Assembly: GCF_001457025.1 (NCBI RefSeq)
Contig: NZ_KQ758601.1
Coordinates: forward strand, 124,001 to 188,000
Source of the DNA: Pseudarthrobacter enclensis
GTDB taxonomy: Bacteria; Actinomycetota; Actinomycetes; Actinomycetales; Micrococcaceae
Direction of reading: 5' to 3'
DNA length: 64,000 nucleotides
A program made the translations under genes and the position numbers. Below the pieces are notes generated by a model that saw nothing but the letters and a program-made list of their open reading frames with translations, had not been told where the DNA came from and searched no databases. Positions 33,730 to 42,537 of this stretch are shown here, piece after piece; the first letter of the stretch is position 1; the number at the start of each line of letters is the position of its first letter.

Positions 33730-34931
33730 CGGCTTCCCACGCGCTTCTGCTCACGGGCACCCTCCTGACGGACGGCACCACCGTCCGGGACGGCGCCGTC
33801 GCGGTGATGGACGGACGGATCGCGTACGCGGGGCCGCGGGCGGGCCTGGACAGCGTGGCTCTGCCTTCCTTGCGCGAGCTTGAGCTGCCGCCGGGGAGCC
33901 TGCTCCTGCCTGGACTGGTGGACCTGCACTGCCACGGCGCGGCCGGCGGGGACTTCCCCGGCGGTGATGCGGCGGCCGCCCGTGCCGCCGTCGAATTCCT
34001 GCACCGCAGCGGGACCACCACGCTGCTGGCAAGTCTGGTGACCGCACCGCGGGAAGACCTGGTGCAGACCGCCAAGACGCTTCGGGTCCTCGCCGCGGAA
34101 GGATTGATTGCCGGCCTCCACGCCGAGGGGCCTTTCCTGTCCCACGCCCGGTGCGGCGCCCAGGATCCACGGTTCCTGCTGGACCCGGACCCCGTGCTGC
34201 TGGGCGAACTGGCCGGCGCTGCCGGCGGACACCTGCGGACCATGACGTACGCCCCGGAGCTGTCTGGGGCGGCCGGCCTCGTGCAGGCCCTGGTGGCGCA
34301 CGGCGTTGTTCCGTCGCTGGGGCACACCGATGCGGACACCCGCACGACGGCGGATTCGCTCACCGAGGCGGCGGATCTGCTGGCGGCGTCCGGGCCCGGT
34401 GGCGCACGCCCCACGGTCACCCACCTCTTCAACGGCATGCCTCCGCTGCACCACCGCTCCCCCGGTCCGGTGGGTGCCTGCCTCCGGTTGGCTGCCGCGG
34501 GACGCGTCGCTGTGGAACTAGTGGCTGATGGCGTGCACTTGGATCCCGAGACGGTGCGGATGGTGTTTGCCCTGGCGGGGGCTGCGAACGTTGCGCTGGT
34601 GACCGATTCGATGGCTGCCACGGGACTGCCGGACGGCGAGTATGAGTTGGGCCCGGCCGGGGTGGTGGTCCGGGATGGTGAGGCGCGGCTGCGGGGCAGC
34701 GGTGCCCTGGCTGGGGGCACGGCCACGCTGCTGGACGTGGTGCGCCGGACCATCGCCGCGGGCGTGGACGCTGCAGAGGCTGTCCTGTCCGCCACGGCTG
34801 TCCCGGCGGCGGTCCTTGGCCTCGGCGCCGAGGTGGGCAGCCTTCGTACCGGGCTGCGCGCCGACGTCGTGGTTGTTGATCACAACTTCCGGCCCGTTTT
34901 GGTGATTCGTCGGGGCGAGGTGTTGGCCTAG
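33726..34931 (+). CDS. nagA: N-acetylglucosamine-6-phosphate deacetylase
   Basis: Deacetylates GlcNAc-6-P to GlcN-6-P, the substrate of NagB. A 401-residue amidohydrolase: HCH metal pair at residues 68-70 (GLVDLHCHG), the metal-binding Glu in LHAEGPFLS, His residues in SLGHTDAD and THLFNGMPPLHHR, and the catalytic Asp in VTDSMAATG. The ATG overlaps the nanE stop. The C-terminal part contains GLRADVVVVD typical of amidohydrolases. Last gene of the nan run. Confidence 0.93.
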   Translation: MTASHALLLTGTLLTDGTTVRDGAVAVMDGRIAYAGPRAGLDSVALPSLRELELPPGSLLLPGLVDLHCHGAAGGDFPGGDAAAARAAVEFLHRSGTTTLLASLVTAPREDLVQTAKTLRVLAAEGLIAGLHAEGPFLSHARCGAQDPRFLLDPDPVLLGELAGAAGGHLRTMTYAPELSGAAGLVQALVAHGVVPSLGHTDADTRTTADSLTEAADLLAASGPGGARPTVTHLFNGMPPLHHRSPGPVGACLRLAAAGRVAVELVADGVHLDPETVRMVFALAGAANVALVTDSMAATGLPDGEYELGPAGVVVRDGEARLRGSGALAGGTATLLDVVRRTIAAGVDAAEAVLSATAVPAAVLGLGAEVGSLRTGLRADVVVVDHNFRPVLVIRRGEVLA

Positions 34932-35108
34932 GACCCAGACTGGGACCGGCGATCGGTGAGCATCGATCGGAGTTCGTGCACGAGCCCTGCTCATCCGGCG
35001 GTAGTCCCGTGTGTCTTCTGGCCTGAAGGTCCAGGATCGATCACATCGGACCGCAAAAGTAGGGCGCGGACCGGCACCTGCCAGCAGGATGGAGACGAAG
35101 GGAGAACA

Positions 35109-35975
35109 GTGATCTCAGCGCTCAACCGTCTTATCGAAACCATCGAGGACCAGCTCACCGGGGAGATTGACGTCGGGGACCTCGCCGGCAAAGCCGGAAT
35201 GACCGAATACCACCTCCGACGGATGTTTTCCTCGCTGTCCGGCATGCCGCTGTCCGAGTACATCCGCCGGCGCCGCATGACGGTAGCCGCCACGGATGTC
35301 CTGGCCAACGGAGAACTGCTGGCCGTCGCGGTGAGGTACGGGTACGGTTCCGCCGAGGCATTCAGCAGAGCATTCCGTTCGGTGCACGGAGCCGGTCCCG
35401 GCGACGTGCGGCGGAACGGCGGCCCCCTTCGCATGCAACCGCAGCTCAGGTTCCGCCTGACCGTAGAAGGGAACACCCCCATGGACACCCGCATCGCAGA
35501 CCGGCCCGCGTTCCGGCTGATCGGCCACGCCGCCCGCGTGCCGCTCATCCACCACGGCATCAACCCGCACATCCAGGCGCACATCGCCGCGCTGCCGTCA
35601 ACAGAGCACGCCCGGCTCAAGGAACTGGGAAACACCGATCCCGCTGGCCTGCTCCAGGTGAGCGACGACGTGGACCCCGACTACGCCGAAGGTAGCGAAC
35701 TGACCTACCTGCACGGCGTCGCCGTATCCGAAGCAACCCCCGTGCCCGGGGACCTCGACGTAATCACTGTGCCCGCCGGCACGTGGGCCGTCTTCCACGC
35801 CGACGGCGAATACCCGGCAGTCCTGCAATCGACGTGGGCCGCCACGGCCACCGAATGGTTCCCCTCGAACCCGTGGCGGCTCCGGCCCGGCCCGTCGATC
35901 GTGGCGGTCCTGAACCGCGCCCCCGATTTCAGTTCAGCGAGCTGCGAGCTGTGGCTTCCCGTGGAACGGGCCTGA
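35109..35975 (+). CDS. AraC-family regulator with GyrI-like effector domain
   Basis: A 288-residue regulator with an N-terminal AraC double helix-turn-helix (IDVGDLAGKAGMTEYHLRRMF; VRYGYGSAEAFSRAFRSVHGAGP) and a C-terminal GyrI/SOUL-type ligand domain (FRLIGHAARVPL, VPAGTWAVFHADGEYP, CELWLPV). This layout matches Rob/BmrR-like multidrug sensors. GTG 35109 follows GAAGGGAG at good spacing. The 3' end overlaps the convergent DUF998 gene by 42 bases. Its target is unknown; it is probably unrelated to the nan genes. Confidence 0.88.
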   Translation: MISALNRLIETIEDQLTGEIDVGDLAGKAGMTEYHLRRMFSSLSGMPLSEYIRRRRMTVAATDVLANGELLAVAVRYGYGSAEAFSRAFRSVHGAGPGDVRRNGGPLRMQPQLRFRLTVEGNTPMDTRIADRPAFRLIGHAARVPLIHHGINPHIQAHIAALPSTEHARLKELGNTDPAGLLQVSDDVDPDYAEGSELTYLHGVAVSEATPVPGDLDVITVPAGTWAVFHADGEYPAVLQSTWAATATEWFPSNPWRLRPGPSIVAVLNRAPDFSSASCELWLPVERA

Positions 35976-36638
35976 CCCGCCACGGAGGGCACCGGGCATG
36001 GCCAGCACCATCAGGCCAAGGGCGGCGCCCCACACCGTGAGCGTATCGAAGGCCAACCGCTCCGTCAGCCCCAGGCCCAACGGGGCGGAAGGCCCTCCGC
36101 CCACCGCACCAACGAACAGGACAAACCCCACCGCGGAAAGCACAACGCAGGCCATTGTCAGGGCGCCAGCCCACCTGCCGGCAGTGCTGCCCCTGAGGGT
36201 CACTGCCAGGATCAGCATCCCCGCCCACTGCACCACCGCCTGGGCCAGGGCCGCAGCGTTGTGGCCGTCAGGCTCGACGTCCCACGGCAGCACCCCGACC
36301 ACGGCCACGAGGAGGCCTCCCAGCGCCAGGAAAGCCATCGCAACCTTCCCTGTCCGCGGGCGGGGCCAGGACGACCACAGGAGGACAGCACCGGCGGCCA
36401 GCAGGAGGCCATTGGCCACCGTGGCACCGTTGGCCAGCAGGTGCGCGGGTGAGCAGATATACCGCTCCACCCGGGTGCCGGCGTCGTATATTCCGCAGCC
36501 CGTCACGCCGAGATCGCTGATCAGGTTGCCCTGCCAGGAATACGGCTCCGGCCACTGCGCGGCCGCCAGCAGCTGGGCCGGGAACGTCAGGAGGCAGAGC
36601 ACCCACAGCGTGGCCCCCATGCGGCGCCGGCTGCTCAT
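35934..36638 (-). CDS. DUF998 family membrane protein
   Basis: A 234-residue protein with six predicted helices. DUF998 features are visible: an early YSWQGNLISDLGVTGC segment, ICSPAHLLANGATVANGLLLA, and a conserved FPWD-like VLPWDVEPDGHNAAALAQ. Function of the family is unknown. It is the third gene of a compact minus-strand group, with an ATGA overlap to the gene upstream, and converges on the AraC gene. Confidence 0.75.
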   Translation of the reverse strand: MSSRRRMGATLWVLCLLTFPAQLLAAAQWPEPYSWQGNLISDLGVTGCGIYDAGTRVERYICSPAHLLANGATVANGLLLAAGAVLLWSSWPRPRTGKVAMAFLALGGLLVAVVGVLPWDVEPDGHNAAALAQAVVQWAGMLILAVTLRGSTAGRWAGALTMACVVLSAVGFVLFVGAVGGGPSAPLGLGLTERLAFDTLTVWGAALGLMVLAMPGALRGGSGPFHGKPQLAAR

Positions 36639-37204
36639 TCGGACCCGCCCGCCAGGCCGTACCCGGCACTGCGGATCAGCGGCCCGGCCGGCTCCAAGGC
36701 AGTGTCACCCAGTGGATGGACCAGCAGGTTCCGGTGCAGCGTCACCCAGCCGTCGCGCTCCAGCGGCACGTGGTCGAACTGGTCCGGGACCAGAATGATT
36801 GTCCTGTTGTCCGGGTCCGGCACCTCCACCAGGACGTCCCGGCCGTCACCGAGTCCGTTGCACGCCTCCCAGTAGTCGTATTCGTCGTCGTACTGGTACT
36901 TCCCCACGAGGCACACCACCCCGGGGAGCGGGCCCGGGGCGGCGTAATAGCTCATGGACTCGTACGCTGCCAGGAACCGCGACTCGCCGAGCTTCGCCTC
37001 TCCGTCCTCGTCCCGGATGGCGGGAACGGCATCCTGCTTGGTCAACTGCCGCTCGAGCACCTCGACGGTTCCGGGGACAGCCATCACAAACCGCACGTAC
37101 AGCAGCCCCAGGACGGCGCACGTGCCAACACCGACGACGGCTGCCAGGGTGATCATCAGCCTCCAGAACACCGTCAGTGGCGCCCCCTTCACCCGCCCGT
37201 TCAT
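36635..37204 (-). CDS. Hypothetical membrane-anchored protein, paralogue of the next gene
   Basis: A 189-residue protein with one N-terminal helix (residues ~10-35) and a soluble domain. Its pattern VCLVGKY, then VPDQFD, GW and NLLVHP is shared with the 176-residue product of the upstream gene, so the two are tandem paralogues. The ATG overlaps that gene's stop and its stop overlaps the DUF998 start. No domain is recognised. The orientation (short cytoplasmic end, long outside domain) suggests a surface role. Confidence 0.6.
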   Translation of the reverse strand: MNGRVKGAPLTVFWRLMITLAAVVGVGTCAVLGLLYVRFVMAVPGTVEVLERQLTKQDAVPAIRDEDGEAKLGESRFLAAYESMSYYAAPGPLPGVVCLVGKYQYDDEYDYWEACNGLGDGRDVLVEVPDPDNRTIILVPDQFDHVPLERDGWVTLHRNLLVHPLGDTALEPAGPLIRSAGYGLAGGSE

Positions 37205-37731
37205 TGCCGTCCCCGGAAGAGGTTGGCGCTGATCTTCGTCCAGCCGGCAGCCTGCAGCTCGTTGGTGTCGTACTGGTCCGGGACCAGGGTCAGCTCGCGT
37301 CCTGCCTGGTCGCTCAGGGTGACGATGGGATCAGACGCGGACATCATGCCGGCGCACCCGGCACCGGGCGGTCCCGGCACGTCCCCCGGCTCGACCAGCA
37401 GGCAGATGATCTCCTCGCCGTGCACGTCACGGGTGGCGACGAAGATCTTCGACCCCGCCCGTGAACCCAGGTACCGGGCCGAGTCGGTGTTGATTCCGCC
37501 GTACAGCGAATAGTCGGCGGTGACGGCGTCCTCGGCGGCGGCAGCCCTGTCCAGGACCTTCAATGTGGGCGCCGGATCCCACTGCCCGTACTGGAGGACG
37601 GCCAGTCCCGCTCCTGCGGCGGCGAGCACCAGCGTGGCCCGGCGGGCGTTCCGGTGCTTGTGGACAGCGAACGCCACCAACAGCGCGACCGCCAGGAAAA
37701 TGGCCAAGATCAGGTAGTCAATGATGTTCAA
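37201..37731 (-). CDS. Hypothetical membrane protein, paralogue of the downstream gene
   Basis: A 176-residue protein starting at TTG 37731, with GAGGGGG upstream. Two helices occupy about residues 4-22 and 33-51. The soluble part has DVHGEEIICLLVEPGD and ends VPDQYD...GW...NLF, the same arrangement as its neighbour. First gene of a three-gene operon with the paralogue and the DUF998 protein, all joined by 4-base overlaps. Function unknown. Confidence 0.6.
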   Translation of the reverse strand: MNIIDYLILAIFLAVALLVAFAVHKHRNARRATLVLAAAGAGLAVLQYGQWDPAPTLKVLDRAAAAEDAVTADYSLYGGINTDSARYLGSRAGSKIFVATRDVHGEEIICLLVEPGDVPGPPGAGCAGMMSASDPIVTLSDQAGRELTLVPDQYDTNELQAAGWTKISANLFRGRQ

Positions 37732-37851
37732 GCGCTGCCCCCTCAGGCTGATTGATCTCCCTGCACGCTACACGGTGCCGGTGGGGTCTGCCCGATCCGA
37801 CGCCATCGGCTAGTGTTCAGGACACATCCTCCACCGCGATTGGGGTTTCAC

Positions 37852-38433
37852 ATGCGGGAACTTGTCTACTACGTGGCCGTATCACTTGACGGCTATATCG
37901 CCGCCCCGGACGGGTCCTTCGATGCCTTCCCGGTGGAGGGCGACCACCTGCAGGTCCTCTTTACAGAGTTTGCCGACGCGTTGCCGGCGCATGTCCTGTC
38001 TGCTCTGGGCATCGCGCCTCCGGGGACCCGGTTCGACACCGTGATCCAGGGCTGGAACAGCTACGACGCCGCCCACTCCATCGGGATCACCCGCCCCTAC
38101 GCGCATCTTCGTGAGTACGTGGCCACGCGCACCAGGGATGCCGCGGATCCTGCTGTCACCTTCGCCGCTGACGCCCTGGCCACCGTCCGTGGACTCAAGC
38201 AGGAGGAGGGTCTGGACATCTACCTCTGCGGCGGCGGGACGCTGGCCGGGGCGCTGCTTCCCGAAATTGACCGGCTCATCCTCAAACGGAACCCGCTGGT
38301 CCTCGGCGCCGGGATACCGCTCTTCGGGAACGCGGCATTCGAGCCCCGGGCGTTCCGGCCGGCCGGGTCGCGGACCTTTGAGTCCGGCGTGTCCATTGAT
38401 GAATACGTGCGCACCCCGGCGGCGGCCGCCTGA
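37852..38433 (+). CDS. Dihydrofolate reductase-like protein (RibD C-terminal domain)
   Basis: A 193-residue single-domain reductase: LVYYVAVSLDGYIA at the start, FDTVIQGWNSYD, GLDIYLCGGGTLAGALLPEIDRL and PLVLGAGIPLFG are typical of the YyaP/RibD-C family that binds NADPH. ATG 37852 is used since the family sequence begins there; the ribosome site is weak. No riboflavin genes are near, so the substrate is unknown. Confidence 0.8.
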   Translation: MRELVYYVAVSLDGYIAAPDGSFDAFPVEGDHLQVLFTEFADALPAHVLSALGIAPPGTRFDTVIQGWNSYDAAHSIGITRPYAHLREYVATRTRDAADPAVTFAADALATVRGLKQEEGLDIYLCGGGTLAGALLPEIDRLILKRNPLVLGAGIPLFGNAAFEPRAFRPAGSRTFESGVSIDEYVRTPAAAA

Positions 38434-38456
38434 TGCGAACCGGCGCCCCGCAGGTG

Positions 38457-39224
38457 CTAGACGCCGACGGCGGTGTCCGCCACGCGCACGTTGACCCCGC
38501 CGCTGCCGGGCAGCAGCTTAGAGGCGGCCGCTTCATCGGCCACCACAGTGACGTGCGGGTGGCGCTGCAGGACCGAGGCCGGGCAGTCTGTTGTGACGGG
38601 CCCCTGCAATGCCGCCGCGAGGACCCCTGCCTTGTCCGCCCCGTTGACGACGAGCAGCAGGTGCCTGGCTTCCATGATGGTTCCGAGCCCTTGGGTGATG
38701 CACTGCGTGGGGACATCCGCCGGCGACGCGAAGTAGCGGGCGTTGGCCTCCCGGGTCCGTTCGGCGAGGTTTTCCACGCGGGTTCGGGAGTCCAGCGCGG
38801 AGCCGGGCTCGTTGAAGGCGATGTGGCCGTTGTGGCCGATGCCGAGGATCTGGATGTCGATGCCACCGGCCCGGCTGATGGCCGCGTCGTAGTCCGCGGC
38901 CGCCTGCTGCGGGTCCGGAGCGCCGCCGTCCGGCACTGAGACCCTGGCCGGGTCCAGGCCAAGCCTTTCGGTCACCTCACGCCGGACCACTTCCGCATAG
39001 CTTTCGGGATGGCCGGCGGGCAGGCCCACGTATTCGTCGAGCGCAAAGCCGCGCACGGCGCCCATGTCCACTGAATGCTCCGCGAGCGCCCGGTACACGG
39101 GCAACGGTGACCCGCCGGTCGCAAGGCCCAGGACGGCGTCGGGCTTGCTCCGGACGACGGCGGCGAGGATCCCGGCTGCGACGGAACCGGTGGCGGCGGG
39201 GGTGGGTACAACGAAAATTTCCAC
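38457..39224 (-). CDS. nagB: Glucosamine-6-phosphate deaminase
   Basis: Converts GlcN-6-P to Fru-6-P and ammonia, completing sialic acid and GlcNAc degradation. The 255-residue protein has ATGGSPLPVYRAL, FALDEYVGL with the catalytic Asp, GIGHNGHIAFNEPGS with the catalytic His, and the C-terminal ALQGPVTTDCPASVLQRH. GTG 39224 has AGAGAG upstream and fits the family N-terminus. It lies 102 bases downstream of the nanR-like gene in the same direction, so co-transcription is possible. Confidence 0.92.
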   Translation of the reverse strand: MEIFVVPTPAATGSVAAGILAAVVRSKPDAVLGLATGGSPLPVYRALAEHSVDMGAVRGFALDEYVGLPAGHPESYAEVVRREVTERLGLDPARVSVPDGGAPDPQQAAADYDAAISRAGGIDIQILGIGHNGHIAFNEPGSALDSRTRVENLAERTREANARYFASPADVPTQCITQGLGTIMEARHLLLVVNGADKAGVLAAALQGPVTTDCPASVLQRHPHVTVVADEAAASKLLPGSGGVNVRVADTAVGV

Positions 39225-39326
39225 GGCAAAGGTCTCTCTGGGGACCAGGCGGCGTGCCTGGCAGGCGGAAACCGCACCCGACAGGTGCGGCACGGAACGG
39301 TCCGGCGGTGCCGGCACGGGAGGCGG

Positions 39327-40058
39327 CTAGGCGGAAGCCACGTCCTTGAGTTTCAGCCGGATGCCGTCAAAGTGGCGCTGCAGCCGCTCGGAGGCGAGGG
39401 CCTTGTCGCGGGACTCCACTGCCTCGTAAATTTCCCAGTGGATCCGGACCTGTTCCTCCAGGTTGACCGGGCCGGAGCCGAGGGCTTCGTGGATCTGCCG
39501 GTAGACCTGCCAGAACACGTCCATGAGGTTGATCAGCAGCTCGTTGTTCAGGGGCGCGTAGAGGCGGCGGTGGAATTCGGCGTCGTGCTCGGCGAGGGAC
39601 TCCCCCTTGGCGGCCGCCTCCTCCATGGCCTGCATGCTGGACCGCAACCCTGCAAGGTGATCGTCGGTGAGGAGGTCGATGGCGGACCCCACCAGCCCGG
39701 ACTCCAGCGCCTGCCGGACGTCGATCAGTTCCATGGCCTCTTCGCCCTTGTGGCGGAGCGACAGCCTGCCACGGAAGGTCAACCCGGACACCAGTGCGCT
39801 GAAGTTGTTGGGTGCCACGAACATGCCGAAGCCGTGGCGGATCTCGATGACGCCCAGCGCCTGCAGGACCTTGAGGGATTCCCGGACGGTGTTCCGGCCC
39901 ACGCCGAGTTCGGCGGACAGCTCACTTTCGGTGGGCAGGGCATCGCCCACATCCAGGCCGCGCTCCAGGATCAGGTCCATAATGCGGGTCTGCAGGGCCT
40001 GGGAGCGGATCTGGGCACTGAACCTGGCTGACGATACCGCTGCTGGTGTTGCTGTCAC
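39327..40058 (-). CDS. GntR/FadR-family regulator, probable sialic acid regulator (NanR-like)
   Basis: A 243-residue regulator. The N-terminal winged helix (DALPTESELSAELGVGRNTVRESLKVLQALGVIEIRHGFGMFV) is followed by an all-helical FCD ligand domain with the metal-binding pattern Asp-x3-His (EHDAEFHRR) and later His residues (VRIHWEIY, QRHFDGI). NanR of E. coli and related regulators that bind sialic acid are FadR-type. Directly upstream are two to three GACGTC-type sites also found at the sialidase and importer genes, so it probably represses them and itself. GTG 40058 follows AAGGAGATGAC. The GlcNAc-6-P or other ligand alternative cannot be excluded. Confidence 0.85.
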   Translation of the reverse strand: MTATPAAVSSARFSAQIRSQALQTRIMDLILERGLDVGDALPTESELSAELGVGRNTVRESLKVLQALGVIEIRHGFGMFVAPNNFSALVSGLTFRGRLSLRHKGEEAMELIDVRQALESGLVGSAIDLLTDDHLAGLRSSMQAMEEAAAKGESLAEHDAEFHRRLYAPLNNELLINLMDVFWQVYRQIHEALGSGPVNLEEQVRIHWEIYEAVESRDKALASERLQRHFDGIRLKLKDVASA

Positions 40059-40116
40059 GTCATCTCCTTCGGCCGCGCTCCATGGCGGCCCTCGTCTGGG
40101 TTCAGTGTACAGGACG

Positions 40117-40145
40117 TGGGACGTCCTTTGTCTTGGGACGTCACT
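40117..40145. promoter_or_regulatory. Two putative autoregulatory operators upstream of the nanR-like gene
   Basis: TGGGACGTCCTT (40117-40128) and TGGGACGTCACT (40134-40145) carry GACGTC cores 17 bases apart; a related GGACGTGG lies just beside them at 40112. A TACACT hexamer at the -10 position of the minus strand sits next to the sites. The spacing would put two dimers on the same DNA face within about 1.6 turns. Confidence 0.55.
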
Positions 40146-40160
40146 GTTTTCTGTTACCGG

Positions 40161-40916
40161 CTAGCCGCCCACGTGGTGGATGGTGAATGCGGACAGGAAG
40201 CCCACCGCCGCGGTCAGCCCTGTGAGGTTGTGATGCTCCTCGAACGCCTCGGGGATCATGGTGTCCGCCAGCATGGCCAGGATGCCGCCGGCAGCCACCG
40301 AGGTGATGAACGCGACCAGCTCTTCCGGCGCGTTTTCCAGCATGGTGTAGCCCAGCAGGGCCGCCAGGCCGCTCAGGAGGGCGATCCCGCCCCAGAGCCC
40401 GAAGACGTAGGCCGGGCTCCTGCCCGCCTTCTTCATGCCGGCGGTTCCGGAAAGGCCTTCGGGGACGTTCGAGATGAAGACGGCAGCCATCATGGCCGGG
40501 CTCACCGCACCGCCGGCCAGCATGCCCACGCCGAGGACCACCGATTCGGGCACCCCGTCCAGCAGCGCACCCACCGCGATGGCCGTGCCGCTGCCCGGAT
40601 CATCCTTTTCGGACGGCTGCTGGTCGCCGGACCGTTTCCGGTGCTTGGCTCCGGCCCGCGCCAGCAGCATGTTGGCACCCACGTAGACCACCGCCCCGGC
40701 CAGGAACCCGGCCACCGTGGGCCACAGCCCGCCGCCCTCCACGGCCTCATCCACCAACTCGAAAGCCAGCGCCGAGATCAGCACGCCGGCACCGAAGGAC
40801 ATGATGGACGATACGAGCTTGGACGGCAGCGACCACCGCCAGGACAGCGCCGCACCCAGGACCAGGGCGGCCCCCGCAATGGTGCCCCACATCAGCGCCT
40901 GCAGCCACACGGGCAT
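40161..40916 (-). CDS. ZIP-family divalent metal transporter
   Basis: A 251-residue membrane protein with about eight helices. Two metal-path motifs typical of ZupT-like ZIP proteins are seen, DGVPESVVLGVGM and FISNVPEGLSGT, with a cytoplasmic loop of charged residues (KHRKRSGDQQPSEKDD) between helices 3 and 4. Imports zinc, iron or similar ions by facilitated flux. ATG 40916 has AAGGGGATCACC upstream; the longer frame has no site. Confidence 0.85.
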   Translation of the reverse strand: MPVWLQALMWGTIAGAALVLGAALSWRWSLPSKLVSSIMSFGAGVLISALAFELVDEAVEGGGLWPTVAGFLAGAVVYVGANMLLARAGAKHRKRSGDQQPSEKDDPGSGTAIAVGALLDGVPESVVLGVGMLAGGAVSPAMMAAVFISNVPEGLSGTAGMKKAGRSPAYVFGLWGGIALLSGLAALLGYTMLENAPEELVAFITSVAAGGILAMLADTMIPEAFEEHHNLTGLTAAVGFLSAFTIHHVGG

Positions 40917-41130
40917 GGTGATCCCCTTTCCGGCTTCCCCTGCGGAAGCCACGTCCCCGCATCCGTACCCTGCCACGCCCTTCCTAAGCAAGGGGTGTAG
41001 GCGCCCGGACCGTCCATGGCACGCACCGCACGCAGAATTGATGGGATCTTGAGGCAAACCTTACAGACCCCTGCAGTGGCGGGTCCACGCTGGTGCGTAA
41101 AGGACAAACCGGCTTGGGGAGCAGGACGTC

Positions 41131-41607
41131 ATGGGAAACGAAACAGCATATGACAAGGACGTCATCGCAGTGGGCGGGGTGCTCACGGACCAGCACCCAC
41201 TGGACTTCCACACACTGGGGCTGGCCGGCTGCATCGACCGGCTGACGGGGCCCCTCCGGCAACGGGGGACCGCGGTCCGCTGGGATACTCCGCACTGGGG
41301 CATCGAGATTCCGGCAGACTGCGCATCCCTGCTCTACCAGTCGGCCCGGGAAGCGCTCAGTAATGCCTACAAGTACTCGGACGCCACGGAGTTGACCGTC
41401 CAGCTCGCCGTGGTGGACCACGGCATCCGCCTCAGAGTGGCCGACGACGGCACGGGCTTTGACTGCGGCCGCGCCCACCGCGGGCGGCACCACGGCTACG
41501 GCCTGCGGCTCATGGCGGTGGCGGTCCAGGAAGCCGGCGGCTCGGTGGACATCGATTCCCGCCCGGGCCACGGCACCTCCGTCACGGTCACGCTGCCGCT
41601 GGACTGA
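41131..41607 (+). CDS. Stand-alone histidine-kinase-like ATPase domain protein
   Basis: A 158-residue protein that is essentially only a HATPase domain of the NarX/DegS group: N-box EALSNAYKYSDA near residue 73-84, G1 box VADDGTGFD, G2 box GYGLRLM and a last strand GTSVTVTLPL. There is no H-box with a phospho-accepting His and no membrane segment. The first 60 residues are not recognised. It may be the remnant of a sensor kinase, or a functional partner that binds ATP or another kinase. ATG 41131 follows GGGGAGCAGG. No response regulator is adjacent. Confidence 0.7.
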   Translation: MGNETAYDKDVIAVGGVLTDQHPLDFHTLGLAGCIDRLTGPLRQRGTAVRWDTPHWGIEIPADCASLLYQSAREALSNAYKYSDATELTVQLAVVDHGIRLRVADDGTGFDCGRAHRGRHHGYGLRLMAVAVQEAGGSVDIDSRPGHGTSVTVTLPLD

Positions 41608-41644
41608 CGCCGCGGCGATACCCGGACCGGGGCCGCAAAGACCC

Positions 41645-41676
41645 GGATGCCCGCCGTGCTGGGACGGCGGGCATCC
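41645..41676. terminator. Bidirectional hairpin between convergent genes
   Basis: A perfect 13-bp stem (GGATGCCCGCCGT with its complement) around a six-base loop lies between the HATPase gene and the FMN reductase gene. Confidence 0.7.
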
Positions 41677-41700
41677 GCATGGCCGGGGTGGATGGCCGCG

Positions 41701-42312
41701 TCAGCGTGAGAGCTTGTCCGCGTCCGGTTCCAGGTCGCCGATGTGGCCCGGGGCATTTGCAGCCAGGACGCGGGCAACGAAGGCGCCGTATTCCTCCATG
41801 TAGTGCCGCAGGAACTTGGCGGTGCCCTCATCCCGGACCTCGCCGTCGTCGCCGAAAGCGTCGGCCTTGTACTGGATGTAAGCCTCCGGCGCGTTCAGCT
41901 GGGGCGCGTCCAGGAAGCTCAGCACGCTGCGCATGGAGGACTGCATCACCGCGGTGCCGATGCTGCCGGGCGAGGCGCCGATGATTCCCGTGGGCTTGCG
42001 GGCGAACGAGTTGGTTCCCCAGGGGCGGGAACCCCAGTCGATGGCGTTTTTCAGGGCGCCGGGGATGGACCGGTTGTATTCCGGGGAGACGAACAGGATG
42101 CCGTCCGAGGCTTCGATCGCCTCCTTCAGCGCCCGGCCCGCGGGAGGAAAGTCAGCGTCGTAGTCGTAGCTGTAGAGCGGGAGGTCCCGGATGGGGATCT
42201 CGGTGAATTCCAGGTCGTCCGGGGCGAGCTTGATCAGCGCCTTGGCCAGGGTCCTGTTGATGGAGCCGGTTGCCAGGCTGCCCACAAAGTATCCGATCTT
42301 GAACGGTGCCAT
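41701..42312 (-). CDS. NADPH-dependent FMN reductase (flavodoxin-like)
   Basis: A 203-residue flavodoxin-fold reductase. The phosphate-binding loop VGSLATGSINRTLA occurs at the N-terminus, then the family motif FVSPEYNRSIPGALKNAIDW and the loop GIIGASPGSIGTAVMQ. Such enzymes reduce FMN, quinones or azo compounds. ATG 42312 has AAGGAA at good spacing; the open frame upstream is not part of the family. Confidence 0.87.
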   Translation of the reverse strand: MAPFKIGYFVGSLATGSINRTLAKALIKLAPDDLEFTEIPIRDLPLYSYDYDADFPPAGRALKEAIEASDGILFVSPEYNRSIPGALKNAIDWGSRPWGTNSFARKPTGIIGASPGSIGTAVMQSSMRSVLSFLDAPQLNAPEAYIQYKADAFGDDGEVRDEGTAKFLRHYMEEYGAFVARVLAANAPGHIGDLEPDADKLSR

Positions 42313-42537
42313 GAGTATTCCTTCCAGGGGCCGGCGGGAGCCGGCCTCATTGCCCTCAATTGCTGTTGCCGGATGGGGAGCCGCCGGCGGTACCGGCGGC
42401 GGCAGTGCCCAGTGCACCCCCAGTCCAGCACAGACGGCCGGGCCCGGCCAGTGGTCCTTGACAGCCACCCCGCAGGAGCGCTCAATGATCAGTACCGCAG
42501 TCGCCGTGCCGCCGCACCACCAGAGGAGCAAGCTGCC

